DNA of 14,126 nucleotides, from the NCBI GenBank assembly GCA_946480055.1, contig CAMLID010000084.1, positions 1 through 14,126 of the forward strand, in the 5' to 3' direction. The translations under genes and the position numbers were made by a program. Below, one piece after another: positions 12,495 through 14,126 of this stretch. A model generated the notes under the pieces. The model was given only the letters and a program-made list of their open reading frames with translations. It did no database searches and was not told the DNA's origin. The DNA is from an uncultured Lysobacter sp. GTDB lineage: Bacteria; Pseudomonadota; Gammaproteobacteria; Xanthomonadales; Xanthomonadaceae. Positions within the stretch are counted from its first letter, which is position 1. Each line of letters starts with the position of its first letter.

Positions 12495-14126
12495 TCAGGC
12501 GCGTGGGATCGCCCTCATATGGCTGACACGCAGGCTCAGCAATTCGCGTAGTTCGTGCTTCTCGGTGTCGTCGAGTTCGGACCTTCGCGCTTGCAGAGCG
12601 TCGATGCGCTGCTGGATCGCCTGGGACTCCAGGCGTGAAATCGCATCGAGGAAGGTCTGCTGGCGTTTGTCGGCGTCGTCGAGCACTCGCGAGTCCAGAG
12701 GTGTGGTGGCGGTCGACTCGACCGCGCGCGCGGTAGCCAGCTTCGTCAGTGCCGGCGATTCGCTGCGTTCGCTGAAGTGTTCCAGGATCAGGCCCGTGGA
12801 AATGTCGGGACGCTGGTGCACCAGTTCGATCAACTCCACTAGCAGGCCGACGCCGGGCTGGTCGAGCGAGGCAAAATGCAGCGACGATGGCAGCGCCAGC
12901 GCGACGGCCGGTTGCTGCAACAGCATGGTGATGGCGCTGCGCACCAGCGACGGCTTGGCTGCCGTGGCGGCGATCGGCATGCCCGCGCGTGCGCGCTGCG
13001 CGGGCACGTGGGTGTCGGGCGTGCTGGCGCGCGCGCCGACGCCGGTGAGTTCGGTCAGGCGTTGGCGCATCAGGTCGCCGAAGGCGCCATCGGGAATCTG
13101 CGCCAGCAGCGGCTTGGCGCGTTCGGCCAGGCGGCCCTTGCCTTCCAGGGTGCCGAGGTTGACGTCGGCGGCGAGCGAGTCGAACAGGAACTGCGACAGT
13201 GGAGTGGCCTCGCGCAGCCGCGCGTCGAACCCCTCCGCGCCTTCCTTGCGCACGATCGAATCCGGATCCTCGCCTTCGGGCAGGAACAGGAAGAAGGCCT
13301 GGCGGCCGTCTTTCATGCGTGGCAGCACCGATTCGACCGCCTTCCAGGCCGCGCCGCGGCCGGCGCGGTCGCCGTCGAAACAGAAATAAACGTCTGCGGC
13401 GTTGCGGAACAGCAGTTCGGCGTGATCGGGCGTGGTCGCGGTGCCGAGCGTGGCGACCGCGGTGTCGACGCCGTGCTGGAACAGCGCGACCACGTCCATG
13501 TAGCCCTCGACCACGATCAGGCGCGGGATCTTGTTGTGGGCCTGGCGCACCTGCCACAGGCCGTAGAGTTCGCGGCCCTTGTGGAACAGCTGGGTCTCGG
13601 GCGAGTTGAGGTACTTGGGCCCGTCTTCCTTGTCGAGCACGCGACCGCCGAAGGCTATGGCGCGGCCGCGGCGGTCCAGGATCGGGAACATCACCCGGTC
13701 GCGGAACTTGTCGTAGACGCGGCCGCTGTCGTTCTTGGAGAACAGGCCGGCGCGCTCCAGCAATTTCATCCGGCGCTCGTCGGTGCCCAGCGCGTCGCGC
13801 AGGGCGTTGAAGCCGTCGGGCGCGTAGCCGATCGCGAAACGTTCGCGGATGTCGGCGCTCACGCCGCGGCTGTCGAGGTAGCCCTGGGCCTTGCCGCTGA
13901 GGCCGTATTGCTTCTGGAAGAACTTGGAGGCGGCCTCGACCGCGGCGTACAGGTCGCTGCTGTCGGAGTCCTCGTTGCGCTGCCGGGTGTCGCGCGGGAC
14001 TTCGACGCCGATGCGCTTGGCCAGTTCTTCGACCGCGTCGAGAAACTCGAGGCGGTCGTAGTTCATCAGGAAGCTGATCGCGGTGCCGTGCGCGCCGCAG
14101 CCGAAGCAGTGATAGAACTGCTTGGT
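12495..14126 (-). CDS. dnaG: DNA primase DnaG, N-terminus outside the window
   Basis: The last 543 residues of replicative primase, which makes RNA primers at the fork. The visible start, TKQFYHCFGCGAHG, is the second half of the CHC2 zinc-binding domain, so about 54 residues are missing by comparison with E. coli DnaG. The catalytic core follows: GYAPDG, VMFPILDRRGRAIAFGGR (about visible 145-162), PKYLNSPET, and the TOPRIM motifs VVEGYMDV (205-212, with the conserved Glu) and FDGDRAG (250-256, the Asp pair that binds metal). The C-terminal 150 residues are less conserved and helical (ending HELRELLSLRVSHMRA...), as expected for the DnaB-binding domain. The gene is intact to its TGA. In many proteobacteria rpoD follows dnaG; here a glycosyltransferase gene does. 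Confidence 0.97.
   Translation of the reverse strand, partial: TKQFYHCFGCGAHGTAISFLMNYDRLEFLDAVEELAKRIGVEVPRDTRQRNEDSDSSDLYAAVEAASKFFQKQYGLSGKAQGYLDSRGVSADIRERFAIGYAPDGFNALRDALGTDERRMKLLERAGLFSKNDSGRVYDKFRDRVMFPILDRRGRAIAFGGRVLDKEDGPKYLNSPETQLFHKGRELYGLWQVRQAHNKIPRLIVVEGYMDVVALFQHGVDTAVATLGTATTPDHAELLFRNAADVYFCFDGDRAGRGAAWKAVESVLPRMKDGRQAFFLFLPEGEDPDSIVRKEGAEGFDARLREATPLSQFLFDSLAADVNLGTLEGKGRLAERAKPLLAQIPDGAFGDLMRQRLTELTGVGARASTPDTHVPAQRARAGMPIAATAAKPSLVRSAITMLLQQPAVALALPSSLHFASLDQPGVGLLVELIELVHQRPDISTGLILEHFSERSESPALTKLATARAVESTATTPLDSRVLDDADKRQQTFLDAISRLESQAIQQRIDALQARRSELDDTEKHELRELLSLRVSHMRAIPRA

Noticed and set aside
12304..13557. Minus-strand 417-codon frame inside dnaG
   Set aside because: It is an alternative frame of dnaG with Arg/Ala-rich shadow composition; the dnaG frame has all the TOPRIM motifs.

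Overview
The window is GC-rich, tightly packed DNA of gammaproteobacterial character. The gene content and order (aa3 oxidase genes with SURF1, a twin-transmembrane DUF2909 gene, ctaA and ctaB; GTAG-type REP hairpins; Tat-exported enzymes) best fit a Xanthomonadaceae/Lysobacter-like chromosome. That placement is inference from gene content; no search was run.

Bases 1-6171 form a cytochrome c oxidase (aa3) and heme A cluster. In order it holds the 3' end of ctaD (subunit I), a 43-residue single-pass protein, ctaG/Cox11 (CuB insertion), ctaE (subunit III), a convergent DUF2909 gene on the minus strand, SURF1, a membrane-anchored thioredoxin/SCO-like protein with CxxxC, ctaA (heme A synthase) and ctaB/cyoE (heme O synthase). 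Four-base ATGA overlaps couple the small gene to ctaG and SURF1 to the SCO-like gene. ctaA and ctaB are 2 nt apart. Together the genes supply catalytic subunits, heme A and copper/heme insertion factors. A clear terminator follows ctaE, and two perfect hairpins lie between ctaD and the small gene.

Bases 6196-10021 are accessory. A secreted PD40/TolB-like propeller protein (minus strand) is divergent from a plus-strand trio: a Tat-signal Rid-family protein and two tandem Tat-signal M19 dipeptidase-like proteins. The Rid-like protein has Leu where deaminating Rid enzymes have the catalytic Arg. Both M19 proteins lack the HxD pair and the bridging Glu of the binuclear zinc site while keeping the other active-site residues. 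A 22-bp near-perfect inverted repeat sits in the divergent promoter region.

Bases 10022-10555 hold no intact gene: an inverted pair of GTAG REP elements, and a decayed minus-strand gene with a frameshift, an amber codon and an internal dif-like inverted repeat. Bases 10556-12307 (minus) encode a two-domain protein, DUF5672 fused to a family 17 glycosyltransferase. The window ends in dnaG (minus strand, 5' end cut off). rpoD, which often follows dnaG, is not seen downstream, so the glycosyltransferase and the broken gene may be an insertion or rearrangement there.
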